64,000 nt of DNA. Source: Delphinapterus leucas. Lineage: Eukaryota > Chordata > Mammalia > Artiodactyla > Monodontidae. Below, one piece after another: positions 34,896 through 45,716 of the stretch; position 1 is the stretch's first letter; each line of letters opens with the position of its first letter. The DNA is taken from positions 14,172,654-14,236,653 of the forward strand of contig NW_022097999.1 of the NCBI RefSeq assembly GCF_002288925.2, read 5' to 3'. The translations under genes were made by a program, and so were the position numbers. The notes under the pieces are model-generated. The model did no database searches, was not told where the DNA came from, and worked only from the letters and a program-made list of their open reading frames with translations.

Positions 34896-35742
34896 ATGAG
34901 TCCCGTAAGTCACAGCTTTTCTTTTAGTCCTGTGTTGAGAAGTTTGACACGCTTCCAACTGCCCTTCAGGGTCTTAGTCAGATTTCATTTGACTAATGTT
35001 AAAGCACACTTAAGCCTAGTTATAAAAAGGAAACACCCATAATGTTTCCTCTGTTGGGGATACCTATTCAGTTTTTTTCTAAGTGAGTGATAGGAAGTTG
35101 TGAGGTTATGCTGCTTGACACCTTAGAATATTGACAGTTTATCCTTCCTCCTTCCCCCACCTCTGTGGTAGGGCAGTGGTAGAGTGCAGAGAGGTGTTCG
35201 GGCTATGGGTCTCTTGCTTCTGTTTTCTGCAAGTTTAAGTGAGATCCTTCACATGTAACAAGACTTTCTCATAGGTGAGATGTTATAGTACTAGAGTTCT
35301 CCTTCAAGTTGGAAAATTATCTGACAGAAAACCCTTTGCAAAGTAGAAAAAGAGTTATGTTTTGAGTTTACATCGAAAACAGATTAGACTTTTTCCAGAT
35401 AGTGCTTTGTACCTGTCAGTTAGGTTAGCAGGTCAGTCACCCAGTGACAAGCTTGAAAATGTGCTGTGCAAGCCTGGTGTTTTAGAGGAAAATTCCCCGA
35501 AGAATCATATTTTTATACCTTTCTGCTCCGAGTTGGCTTTCACCTGAAAATCTGTTGCTTTTAAGCCAGGGTTAGTGGGTAGTGCCTTCTCATGAGACCC
35601 GATCTTGGTTTGGATGGGGCAGGCCTCCTTTAAGTGAACTAGGGCAAGCTCTAGAACAGCCCTACTACTGCCTGTTTGCACTAGTGAGACTCCTTGCTGC
35701 TGCTGGATTTAGGATTTTAGTTGATTTCAGCTTGAGCCATAT
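34896..35742. other. Intron sequence without recognised content
   Basis: Unique-looking DNA. The open frame at 35362-35547 has no supporting evidence. Confidence 0.45.
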
Positions 35743-35758
35743 TATGGATGACATTTTT

Positions 35759-35964
35759 GTTTTGGGGGGAGGGGAACGCGGGCCTCTCACTGTTGTGGCC
35801 TCTCCGATTGCGGAGCACACAGGCTCCGGACGTGCAGGCTCAGTGGCCATGGCTCACGGGCCCAGCTGCTCCGCAGCATGTGGGATCCTCCCAGACCGGG
35901 GCACGAACCCGTGTCCCCTGCCTCGGCAGGCGGACTCTCAACCACTGCGCCACCAGGGAAGCCC
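35759..35964 (-). repeat. Young short-type CHR SINE (antisense) with 16-base target duplication
   Basis: 'ggcctctcactgttgtggcc', 'aggctccggacgtgcagg', 'ccatggctcacgggccc', 'gaccggggcacgaacc' and the head 'gcgccaccagggaagccc'. The target tatggatgacattttt is exact at 35743-35758 and 35965-35980. The tail is unusual: it begins with 'gttttggggggagggg' instead of a clean poly-T. The 180-, 134- and 61-codon frames here are SINE sequence. Confidence 0.94.
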
Positions 35965-35980
35965 TATGGATGACATTTTT

Positions 35981-36986
35981 AAAGAGACGCCAAGTTCTCT
36001 CTTTTCTCTGTTCAGAAAGTACAACACGGAGAACAAAAAGTGTAAGCTTTCTTATGTATTATACTATATTATATATAATACTATATATAATTCAAGAAAT
36101 TTCAATCTCTCCTGCAGTTTCTAAACCAGCATGGGTTCAGTGGGAGAATTAAGCCCTAATGCTCTTGGTATTCATTACATGTATTGAATTAACATTCCTA
36201 TGAGTCTAGAATGGTTCTATAGTTTCGTACTATTCTTGTGGTAATTGAGAAAATAGTCACAAAAGTAAGTTAGTGTCCTGTGGTTCAAATGAGGAATCCT
36301 GGTTGAGAAAGGCTGTTCTAAAATGATAAGAAACCCTCTCCCATAAAACCCATAGACACCCAAAGATTATAGCTGTGTGAGTATGCAGTAATATGGCAAC
36401 TGCTTATGTCGTTTGAAGATGGGAAACAAAAAAGTCTGAAGCATTAGTAGCCTGGTGGCCATGATCTAGTGAAAAGAACTACTCTGCTGTTTCCTTTAAT
36501 CAAGTCCAGTATGAACTTGAGGGAGATAAAACCCAGTTACGGTTTTCATGTAAATCAAAACAGATTAATAACAATAACATTTTTATTTTTTTGTGCTAAC
36601 TTTTTGGTCTTTTCCAGCACTTTATCTTGATTTTTTTTTACTATGTTTAAAGCAAATAAAATCTTGATGAGATGTGGCACTTGATTAGTCTTTAAAATAG
36701 GTAAGTGGAAAGCCTGTCAGCTCGGCAAAAGGCAAAACTATTCTGTTTGTAAATAATGTAACTGTTTTATGGAACTGAGCCCTGGGGAGGAGGACAACAC
36801 ATGGTTTGTTTAACACAAAGCACAAGGATTCTGTAGCTAATCTTAACATTTCCCTGTCTAAAGGTCTTTTAAACAGGAGCATCTATGAAATTTACATTGT
36901 GTTTTTGCAGCTAAATCCTGATTCCTTGATTAGGAGAGCCATTCATTATTGGTGAAGTAAACACACAGGTTAAGAAACGTTTTGAG
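35981..36986. other. Intron sequence without recognised content
   Basis: AT-rich, with a palindrome-like TATATAAT cluster at about 36059-36090 ('tatattatatataatac'). No gene or clear transposon. Confidence 0.45.
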
Positions 36987-37168
36987 GGGCTTCCCTGGTG
37001 GCGCAGTGGTTGAGTCTGCCTGCCGATGCAGCGGATGCGGGTTTGTGTCCCGGTCCGGGAAGATCCCACGTGCCGCGGAGCAGCTGGGCCCATGAGCCAT
37101 GGCCACTGAGCCTGCGCGTCCAGAGCCTGTGCTCCGCAATGGGAGAGGCCACAACAGTGAGAGGCCCA
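36987..37168 (+). repeat. Short-type CHR SINE lacking its tail (sense)
   Basis: Starts 'gggcttccctggtggcgcag' and runs through 'cccggtccgggaagatcc', 'gcagctgggcccatgagcc' and 'acaacagtgagaggccc', then stops at 'attttgtgg' without the expected 'gcgtaccgcaaaa' end. No target duplication is visible. It is probably 3'-truncated by a later deletion. Confidence 0.9.
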
Positions 37169-37785
37169 TTTTGTGGACAATGAAGTGACATGTTCACCTT
37201 GAACAAGTTCAGATTCCTAGAAATTGACAGATTAACAAGTTTCTCCAGTCTCCTTTTAAAAAACATGTTAACAAGGACCTGTTTTTTTTTTTTTAAAGTC
37301 CAGGTCCTTGTTTTAAAATCTTGACTGTGATACTGAGACCCAGGTTTACAGATCCTTAAAGTGAAAATTTACCTTTTGCCATTCTCATCACCTTCATATT
37401 TAACATAGAAATAATTTGTGTTAATTTGTCATAGATGCTGGCCCATAGAGCCCAAGCCAGTGAAAATGCAAAGTCTCTTTTGCTCTCAAAGTCTTCTGCC
37501 AGGTGATCCATGGAATAAAGTTGGAGTTACCAGCTTTGTTGGGAAAGGTTTAAATAAAAACAAGATTGCTGCTGCATTAAAAAAGTTTTAACTAGTTCTC
37601 TTTTTTCTTACACGATAAAATTCAAAATCTGAGGTCCCGTTACCTGGGAGTAGGAAGTGGGAATGCTGTAACTTTATTTTTAAAAAAGTTTCCATGGAAG
37701 ACTTGTATATTTGAAAAGGTATCACATTAGCTATAAAGAAACAAGAATATTTAAAATTTCAAGACTTTCAGTAAAAGGTACATTG

Positions 37786-37804
37786 CAGAGCCTCCTGGTG
37801 GCAG
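37786..37804 (-). promoter_or_regulatory. CTCF-like motif candidate
   Basis: The minus strand reads ctgccaccaggaggctctg, close to the CTCF core with CCACCAGG. It is outside SINEs, 150 bases before an L1. Its orientation is opposite to the candidate at 18138-18156. Sequence similarity only. Confidence 0.35.
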
Positions 37805-37953
37805 CAGTTCTTTGTCACCAGTGTCCTCATTTGAGACACCTGACGAATGGGAGCTGATTCAGAATTAGCAAAGCAGACCTGCTCTACTTGTCTGTATCCT
37901 TTTCAGGCTTTTACTACAAAGACTTTAAGTAAAATAATGTGCTGAGCATTTTT

Positions 37954-38872
37954 TTAATTGAAGTATAGTTGATTTAAAATGTTGTGTTAATTACTTCTGT
38001 ACAGCAAAGTGATTCAGTTACACATATACATTAATACATTCTTTTTTTTTAACATTCTTTTCCATTATGGTTTATCATAGGATATTGAATATAGTTCTGT
38101 GTGCTATATTGTTGTTTATCCATTCTATATATAGAAGCTTACGTCTGCTAACCCAAACCTCCCACTCTATCCCTCCCCCAACCCCCTGCCCCTTGGTAAT
38201 CACCAGTCCATTCTCTATGTCTGTGATTCTTTTTCTTCTTTTTCCTAACATATTTATTTATTTGGCTGCACTGGGTCTTAGTTGCGGCACACTGGATCTT
38301 TGTTGCTGGTGTGGGTCTTCGTTGCAGCATGCGGGATCTTTAGTTGTAGCATTCGAACTCTTAGTTGTGGCATGTGGGATCTAGTTCCCCAACCAGGGGT
38401 TGAACCCAGGCCCCCTGCATTGGGGTGTGGAGTCTTAGCCACTGGACCACCAGGGAAGTCCCCTGTTTCTTTTTCATAGATAGTTTCATTTGTGTCATAT
38501 TTTAGATTCCACATGTAAATGATACCATATGGTATTTGTCTTTCTCTTTCCGACTTACTTCATTTAGTATAATAATCTCTAGTTACATCCATATTGCTGC
38601 CAATGGCATTATTTCATTCTTTTTTATGGCTGAATAGTATTCCATTGTATATATGTACCGCATCTTCTTTATCCATTCATTTGTCGATGGACATTTCGGT
38701 TGTTTCCATGTCTTGGCTATTATGAATAGTGCTGCTGTGAACGTAGGGGTGCATGTACCTTTTTGAATTATAGTTTTGTCCAGATATATGCCCAGGAGTG
38801 GGATTGCTGGATCATATGGTAATTCTATTTTTAGTTTTCTGAGGAACCTCCATACTGTTTTCCACAGTGGCT
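37954..38872 (-). mobile_element. 5'-truncated L1 (antisense) carrying a nested SINE
   Basis: Antisense L1 3' region: 'ttgaagtatagttgattta', 'tatcataggatattgaata', 'tccctcccccaaccccct', and after the SINE 'gatagtttcatttgtgtc', 'ccattgtatatatgtacc' and 'gcccaggagtgggattgctg'. The exact 16-base target tgtgctgagcattttt lies at 37938-37953 and 38873-38888. Without the nested SINE the L1 is roughly 690 bases. No intact ORF. Confidence 0.93.
38236..38463 (-). repeat. Long CHR SINE nested inside an L1 (antisense)
   Basis: Body units 'gctgcactgggtcttagttg', 'gcagcatgcgggatcttt', 'gttccccaaccaggggttg' and the head 'ccaccagggaagtccc'. The L1 text 'ctgtgattctttttc' before it is echoed by 'ctgtttctttttc' after it, a degraded target duplication. 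Open frames at 38067-38514 are L1 plus SINE sequence. Confidence 0.9.
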
Positions 38873-39327
38873 TGTGCTGAGCATTTTTAAAATTCAGATT
38901 TTAGGTTCATCTATTTTATTTTAAACGGATTCCCTAAATAGTTAACTTATAAATGCCTTACGTATGAATTAGGGAAGCCGGATGTATTGTTAGGGTGTTT
39001 TGTATTAAAGATTCCATGACTCCTGCTGCCTGTACACCTGGTGCTTCTCTGATGGTGCATTTTTCAGACCTGGTGATACATTTTGTTGGGTCTCAGTTCA
39101 GATCATCTACTAATTGAAGGGATGAATTGAATGCTCTAGGGAATTGGAAAGGTCAGTGGGAAGAAACCTGTGGCTAGCATTTGTATAACAGTAAAAGCTC
39201 AGAAAAGTTTCCACTGGCTTAACTGTCACTCTTTACTCCCTCTGTGCCTGTGACCAGTAGGTTGCTGTCCAGGGTACTCATACATGTCTCCCATCAGTTG
39301 TGGAATGATTATCAAGAATGAGTTGTG

Positions 39328-39530
39328 GGGCGTCCCTGGTGGCGCAGTGGTTGAGAGTCCGCCTGCCGATGCAGGGGACACGGGTTCGTGCCCCGGTCCG
39401 GGAAGATCCCACATGCCGCAGAGCGGCTGGGCCCGTGAGCCATGGCCGTTGAGCCTGCGCGTCCAGAGCCTGTGCTCCGCAATGGGAGAGGCCACAACAG
39501 TGAGAGGCCCGCGTACCGCAAAAAAAAAAA
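39328..39530 (+). repeat. Young short-type CHR SINE (sense) with 14-base target duplication
   Basis: 'gggcgtccctggtggcgcag', 'gccccggtccgggaagatcc', 'ggctgggcccgtgagcc', 'gcctgtgctccgcaatggg' and 'gcgtaccgc', then an A-run. The target aagaatgagttgtg is exact at 39314-39327 and 39531-39544. A pure A tail and exact target copies make it one of the youngest insertions here. Confidence 0.96.
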
Positions 39531-39791
39531 AAGAATGAGTTGTGTTTGTTCCCCAACCTGTCTATGCTGTTTGTTCTCATTATTGTAATGATGTAATTCA
39601 GCTATTACATAAGCCAATGACTTATGAACACCAAGTTAAATGCTTTGGAAAGAGTTGATAAAGGTTAGTAAAAAATTGCTGCCTAGTTATGTGTGGGTAA
39701 GACAACTATAAAAGAATGAGGTAAATTATTAATGTCCAGAAGGATTCTACGTTCTCATTGCTTTAAAGTTCTTAAGTTCTTGGTATAATTT

Positions 39792-39972
39792 TTTTTAACA
39801 TCTTTATTGGAGTATAATTGCTTTACAATGGTGTGTTAGTTTGTGCTTTATAACAAAGTATATCAGCTATACATATACATATATCCCCATATCTCCTCCC
39901 TCTTGCATCTCCCTCCCACCCTCCCTATCCTACCCCGCTAGGTGGTCACAAAGCACCGAGCTGATCTCTCAC
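39792..39972 (-). mobile_element. 5'-truncated L1 (antisense), 181 bases
   Basis: 'ttaacatctttattggagta', 'taattgctttacaatggtg', 'atatccccatatctcctccc' and 'gtcacaaagcaccgagctg' are the antisense 3' UTR of a cetartiodactyl L1. The short target tataattt lies at 39784-39791 and 39973-39980. The same subfamily recurs at 53792-54363. Confidence 0.88.
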
Positions 39973-40289
39973 TATAATTTGAAAGCCAAAAGTGGATATG
40001 GTGGAGGATGAATTATGGTTATGATTTATGAAAGAAAGACATTTTGACACTCTTGAATGTGTAGACCCATACAAACAAGAGGCCTGGTCCTATGTTAACA
40101 AGATTAGTAAGTGAATGTTCATTTAAGTTAAAATAAAATGTTTAGGTAGGTGTATCAAATTTTTATGATTTACTCATTTATATGAGTTTTTTCCCTTACC
40201 TGAACAATTACTGGTCCTGATCATTATTGATTTAAGAGAGCTTCTACTGTATTTCTTCAACCTACTAAAAATGAGGTAGACTTTTCAGC

Positions 40290-40430
40290 TTTTAATTCAT
40301 TCATTCACAAATATTTATGGAGAACCTGTTATGTGCCAGGCATTTTACTTGGCCTCAGCGCAAAACGAGGCTGATAGGGTTTCTCTTAAGGAGCTTATCT
40401 TCTAGTGGCATTTTAGTGAATGTATAGTGA
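40290..40430 (-). repeat. L2 3' end (antisense)
   Basis: 'attcattcattcacaaatat', 'ttatgtgccaggcatttta' and 'aaggagcttatcttctagtg' are antisense L2. Confidence 0.65.
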
Positions 40431-40526
40431 TTTAAAAAGTACTGGTTTTTCTCAACAGTTATAGAATAGTTATCAAAATAAAATCTAGTCTTTGTTTTGA
40501 AGGCCAAAGCCACATCTACCTGCAGA

Positions 40527-40690
40527 CTAGTGGTTCTCAACCCTAGCTTGAACCCTAGAATAAATAGCCTGAGGACCTTTTGAAAGTGCTGTGTCTAGGG
40601 CCCCATCTTAGACCAATTGGGTTAGAATCTCTGGGAGTGGGGCCCAGACATACAGAGATGTGCAGGAGAAGCAAGTTGAGTTTGGTTAAA
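40527..40690 (+). mobile_element. MER5-type non-autonomous hAT element
   Basis: Starts 'ctagtggttctcaacccta' (terminal phrase cagtggttctcaa) and has 'agggccccatcttagacc', 'ttagaatctctgggagtgg' and 'ggcccagacat', in MER5A/B order. The right terminal repeat is eroded. Confidence 0.7.
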
Positions 40691-40699
40691 AGTGTTTGA

Positions 40700-41696
40700 T
40701 ATTGCCCAAACTAAATCTGGTAACCCTGTGCCAGTTTGATACAGCATTTTTATTCCTGAATCCTCTGGGGACAAATCTATGTGGTGTTGGTTTGTCAGAG
40801 TTAATGATTTGTTTGAATCTTCCTAGAGAAGAAACTATCATATTAATAATCTGACTTTTCAGCTTTTTCTTGTAGAGAAGAAATTTTTAAGAAAGACAAT
40901 GAATTGGTTGGAATTCTTCTTTGACTTTTCTCTATAGTTAGAAGTGTGTAATTTTTACCGAGGTATTTTAGCCTTCAGAAACATGTGAGAAATCTTGAGA
41001 AAAGCATCGTATCTTTTATTTGCTTCAAAATATTCATGTTCAGTTTATATGAACACTTATATGAAACACTGGTTAAGGTTAGGAAATGCTGAGCCATGGG
41101 GTTCCTTTTACCAGTCATAGCACGTAGTTATAATTTTACGTATGATGAACAAAAACTAATTGATGTCAAAGGTATTAAAAAAGTCTTGAAATAAAACCTC
41201 CTCTTAAGAATGATTTCGTTCATAATTAATCTTTAGGCCCGGAAACTTTGAAAGTTGAAAGGGTAGTGCATTCATTATTTTTCTTCCTAGCTCTTGAAAA
41301 TATAGTTTTGCTTTTCTTGCTTATTTTCCCACTTATATCACTCAAAAGAGGACCAGAAGTTAGTACTTTTACTTTTAGGTATTTGTTTCACTAATAATCC
41401 TTTGACATTGATGTTTTGTAGATCAGATGTATTCTTACAGAAAGTTTCTTACTCTTTATGGTATCCATAAGGGATGTGATCTGGTGTGCTATGAAACCAA
41501 GGATTTATCAGGACATTACAAAAAATTCCAAAATACACATTACATTTGATTGTGAATTCTGGATTGAAAATGTAATCTTAATAGTTCAGTTCTGCTCTTA
41601 GAATACTAATGCTCTGGGGGAAGGGATGGTCTGGCACATTAGTTGAAGCACTTAGGTTTTCATCTTGTTTAGGGGTAGCTTCACCTCCCAGCACAT

Positions 41697-41734
<38 letters not shown>

Positions 41735-42069
41735 GAAGATGGAGCTGTTAGTTTTCCCTTTCTGTGATCGCTTTACTTATCCATCCATCATGGTAAACTA
41801 CTTAGGTAGCTTGATCAAAGATGTCTAGGAAGGTGGAAAAGTATCATCAACTGAAGGTAAAAGGGAAAATACTTAAAAGAATTTGTATTAAAGGGAAAAT
41901 ACTTAAAGATTTACTAGGTGATTAACTGGTTTGATAAAGATTTCATAGGTCCCACCAGGGCAAATGATGAGAAAACTAATAGAAGCAGAATGTTATTAGC
42001 AGAAGCAGCTAGGAGCAATTTAGCGCCACGAATACCTTATTCCTCCTATCCCTGCCTTCTGTTTTAGTT
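40700..42069. other. Intron sequence with a CA microsatellite, otherwise unrecognised
   Basis: AT-rich. Holds (CA)n at 41699-41730 and a short local duplication of 'aaagggaaaatacttaaa' at about 41861-41908. Confidence 0.5.
41699..41730. repeat. (CA)n microsatellite
   Basis: Sixteen uninterrupted AC units. Confidence 0.97.
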
Positions 42070-42210
42070 AAAATATCAATGCCTCCTATGTAGTGCTTAG
42101 TTTTCGATTCTGTAAGGTAAACAAACATGTTTTCTCCCTCCTCCTTGGAGTTCAGAAAACTGATATGCAGTGAGATTGAGTGACTTGTCCAAGGTTATTT
42201 GGCTGGTGTA
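42070..42210 (-). repeat. MIR relic (antisense)
   Basis: 'gaaaactgatatgcagtgag' and 'gagtgacttgtccaaggtta' match reverse-complemented MIR ('gaggttaagtgacttgcccaaggtc'). Confidence 0.5.
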
Positions 42211-42211
42211 T

Positions 42212-42680
42212 TAATGAGGATTCTTTGTTTCAAGGGATAGAAACAACTCAAAGTTGTTGAAGCAAAAAAGAGAATTTATTGGCTTATACAACTAGTAAAT
42301 TGAGAGATGTGGCTGGTTTCAGGCATGGCTATGTTTAGGGACTTAAACTACGTTTTAGAACACTTTCTCCTTTCGGCTTCATCTGCAGACAGGATGTCCT
42401 GTACTAGCAGTGGTTGCCTCTGGCAGCTCTTAGTTTACAGCCTGCCATTTTATCGACCCCAATGGAAAGAGAAGGTTTTTTGTTCTTCTGGAAGTATCAG
42501 CACAAAACATGATTTTCAGGTGCATTCTTGAACCAGTCATCCTTCACCGTGGCCAGGGAACTGGAGTCTTCTCATTGACCAGGCCTAGGTCACATGCCAC
42601 CCCAGAAGCAAGATTGAAATCATCCTTGAAAAAATTACGTACATTGAGAGTGGGGGAAGAGTAGTTCTCCAGAAAGGTAC
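42212..42680. repeat. Ancient interspersed repeat, family not named
   Basis: 'agagaatttattggcttata', 'gctggtttcaggcatggct', 'ggccagggaactggagtc' and 'aggcctaggtcacatgcc' form a recognisable but unnamed mammal-wide repeat. The 'aatttattgg' start is shared with the stretch at 58965-59400. The open frame at 42307-42531 is inside it. Confidence 0.4.
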
Positions 42681-42689
42681 TGGGAAGAC

Positions 42690-44646
42690 AAAAAAATAAG
42701 ATCCCCAGTAAATAATTGAACTGATGTTATTTTCAACTTTCTACTACTAAAAATGGCAAGAGAAGTACAATCAGAAAAATAAATATAATTGTCTAAAGAT
42801 AGGACATGAAATCTTGAAATTTGTTGATTGTTTAATGTCAAAACCCATTTTCCTTCTTCCTGACAAGTTGAGTATTATCATCTCAACATCATAGACTAGA
42901 CACTATCAAATGATCTGATCTCATTTTGACTGTTATCAGAGGAACAAGCTTTGAAGGCAACTTAGTTTTGGAATTTTACTAATAGTTTGAAATACATACG
43001 GAGGAAAGGAGGCTTAACAAGAAAAGCTATTGTTGGATTGTTTAAATTTTCCAACATTGTAAGAAGCTCCTGACTTCTGGACAGAAGGACTTTCCTCCCA
43101 GTTAACCCTGTCTTTTCCTGCCTGTCTTCCCAACCCCCCATCACCCTTCTTTTTGTTTGTCGGCTTAAGTTGATTCCTTTCTCCAGTCACTCCCCCCATG
43201 GGAGCAGAGGCATAATAATCACTCTCTTTAAGGAAAGTACCACAGAATGGAATTACATGTTGACATGCTTAAGAATTGTTGAGGAGAACTCATTTACCTT
43301 GTGTGGACAAGAAGCTTTGTGACTCTGAAGACCAAAATCAGAGCATCCTGTCCCAGATTTCCTTGGGCAACTTCATCTTGGGTACCTTGGAGGACTTAGA
43401 AGCAGCCTAGATGCTGGAGATGCAGGGGCTTCTGGAAACTCTTTTTGCCCAAGATGGTTATGAGAATGGAGGTGGGAGGTAATGTTAAATGCTCAGGCTT
43501 TCATTCCTGCTGTCACCAGAATAAAAATGACCTAACTGTATTTTGGGGCCTCAGGCAGCACTGAAATGACAATGCCACCTGCTGACCTAATCCATTTCAT
43601 TTCTGGTACTAGGATAGCCAAAGCAATTTGTTCAGTTTGCAGTTAACTATTTACTCTTTAAAGCAACACTGATTAGGTCTAGTATAAGAAATCACATACT
43701 CCATTTATCAGGAATTAGAACTTTAAAGGTGGAAAGTTATCCTTTTTGGAAGAAGTCATTTCAATATGGTGTATTTTACCTCAGAGACTAACTATGCTTT
43801 TCGAAAGCTACTTTTTGCTGTTGTTCCCCAGGAAGGAGTACAATCTGCTGATGAAATTTGAGATAACAGAAGTGTTTCTCAGTAGCAGCTGAATGGAGCA
43901 GAGAGCTAGGAGACTGCTATATTTATCGTTAGGTAAATTTTGCAGTTTACTAGGGAAAAAATCTGTATAGCATGCAAGCAGATTAACTCATGTTCATCCG
44001 GCAGCTGCTTCTCTGGCAAATAGGAGAGAGGGCATGCAGCTGTAGTCCCGCACACACACTCAGGTGCTGGCTATACTTCCTTTGTCTCAAAAACTATGCC
44101 AGGAGCCATCTATGCTGATGAGTTCCTGGTTTTTTTCCATTTTAATTAAAAAAAAAAAAATCGTAATTCTCAATTTTTCCTCTCACCCATCAACATGAAG
44201 TGATTAAAACTTTTCCATTACATGATAGTTTCAGGAGCTTGGACTCCGGTCTTGAACATTGTGTTTAATAGTTACGTACAGTACTGCAGTTGATGAATTA
44301 GAGTTATAGAAGCACCTACTTCATTCCCCTCCCAGAGCTCCTTATTTCAGTAAGTAACACGCTGGCAGAATTAAGGTGTCTGCTTCCAGTTCTGCCCTCT
44401 TTTATTTCTTGTTGCTTTCTGTGATTCGGCAGCTGTGGAATTTGCTTCCCTGCGTGGGCCTCTCAGAAGCCAGCTCTCCTGCTCTCCCCAACACGCTCAC
44501 AGTCGGCAGAACAGGGAAATCACACTGATCAGCACACCACTCAGCTGATCAAAGGAAGCCAGCCACTTTTCTTCAACAAGACCCAGCAGTATCAGGCACT
44601 ACGCCTTCTCCTGCCGTGAGCAAGGCCACTGGAACGCTGCTGGCAG
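42690..44646. other. Repeat-poor intronic block, no gene recognised
   Basis: About 2 kb with no transposon I can name and richer composition than its surroundings near 44400-44640. Two small antisense frames at 42962-43199 lack exon signals. Could hold regulatory DNA, but nothing specific is visible. Confidence 0.45.
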
Positions 44647-44805
44647 CATTAGTCTGTGTGTAAAAAGCTGCTTGTGTTCCCTTTGCCTTAGATTTGGCTT
44701 TGGCTTAGGCCTCGGCAAGGGGGGAGAAAAAGGAAAATGCCTGGACAGCCAGGATCTCTCCTTTGTAAAACTTGGTGTGAAGCATTTCCCTCCGTTGGCA
44801 ATCCC
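44647..44805 (+). repeat. Left copy of a diverged direct repeat
   Basis: Begins 'cattagtctgtgtgtaaaa' with 'agctgcttgtgttcc', then 'ggcctcggcaagg', and ends 'aaacttggtgtgaagcattt'. The same series of phrases recurs at 45717-45890, about 1,070-1,085 bases downstream. I cannot tie it to a known repeat family. Confidence 0.75.
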
Positions 44806-45716
44806 TAGTGGCAGTCCCTAACTCTGCTGGGGAAAGACTTGGTAATTTTCTTTTAATTGTAAAAGAGCAGAGCCCCACAGCAAATTGAACATGTGGTGAC
44901 TACAGAGAATATATGACAGTACGATCTTACATTGGTTGAATTAATAACAGATCTGGCAAATCTACAAAATTAAAATAAGCCACATTTTTTTTTAGTACTT
45001 AATCTCTTGATTCTGTTGTTTTTTTACTGTTTTCTGGGTAGTCTTAACGTTATTTTGTAGGGAACCTATGGGTCTCAATGCTAATTATAATTAGTTGGAT
45101 ATAGTCGGCAGTTTGCTACTCGTGGCTCTAATGGGTGTATAATTCCCTTTCTTGTAAGCAGCTGGCATTTCAGTACAGTTTATAACATGGAACATGGAAG
45201 GGACCCCCTGAGTAGGACAGTGGCTGCTCTTTGTCACTTGCAGCTGCGTTTGCAAGGGAGCATGCTGGCAACCAGCAAGGAGAGTGCTGTGACAGGTGGG
45301 AAGAGCAAAACCAGAAAATATGCTTCCCCTTTCTCTTATCCTCTTTCTATTCCCTTCTTTCCCCCCACCCTCTTCTACCTGACCTTCCGTTTTTCTTCTC
45401 TTCCCCTTTTAGAAGCCATCTGTTTCCCTCTACCAGTTCTATTTGGCTTGCAGATGCCACTATATAGGAACACGCTGTACTGGAGCTAACGTATGCTTGA
45501 CCTGTACTAAACGTATGTATTTGGGCTGGGCTCAGCCTGATGCACTGAAGGGAATGCTGAGGGCCTGGCATATAAAATTTCATAAATTTTACACACCAAT
45601 TCTACTAAACAGAAAAGGACAATGTATCTTACTGCCTAGATCTGAGAAATGATAGAAGACTTTTCAAAGCCTGGCCCTGCAAGTTCTGCATTACTTTCTG
45701 TTAGAGATGGGAACAA
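44806..45716. other. Spacer between direct repeat copies, no gene recognised
   Basis: Unique-looking DNA with a pyrimidine-rich stretch at 45330-45420. The overlapping open frames at 45187-45652 have low-complexity translations rich in S, P, F and L from that stretch, with no domain or splice context. Confidence 0.5.

Noticed and set aside
35582..36152. 180-codon and 134-codon open frames, the longest of the window
   Set aside because: Most of the length is an antisense CHR SINE (35759-35964); similar peptides recur at each SINE copy.
36911..37266. Minus-strand frames of 79-98 codons
   Set aside because: They are translations of the SINE at 36987-37168 and show the same repeated peptide as other copies.
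43801..43875. Exon-like segment after 'gttccccag'
   Set aside because: The acceptor looks fair, but there is no donor within a reasonable distance and no similarity to PHF21A.
45187..45652. Cluster of overlapping frames up to 100 codons
   Set aside because: They depend on a pyrimidine-rich low-complexity stretch that lacks stops; the translations are S, P, F and L rich without a domain.
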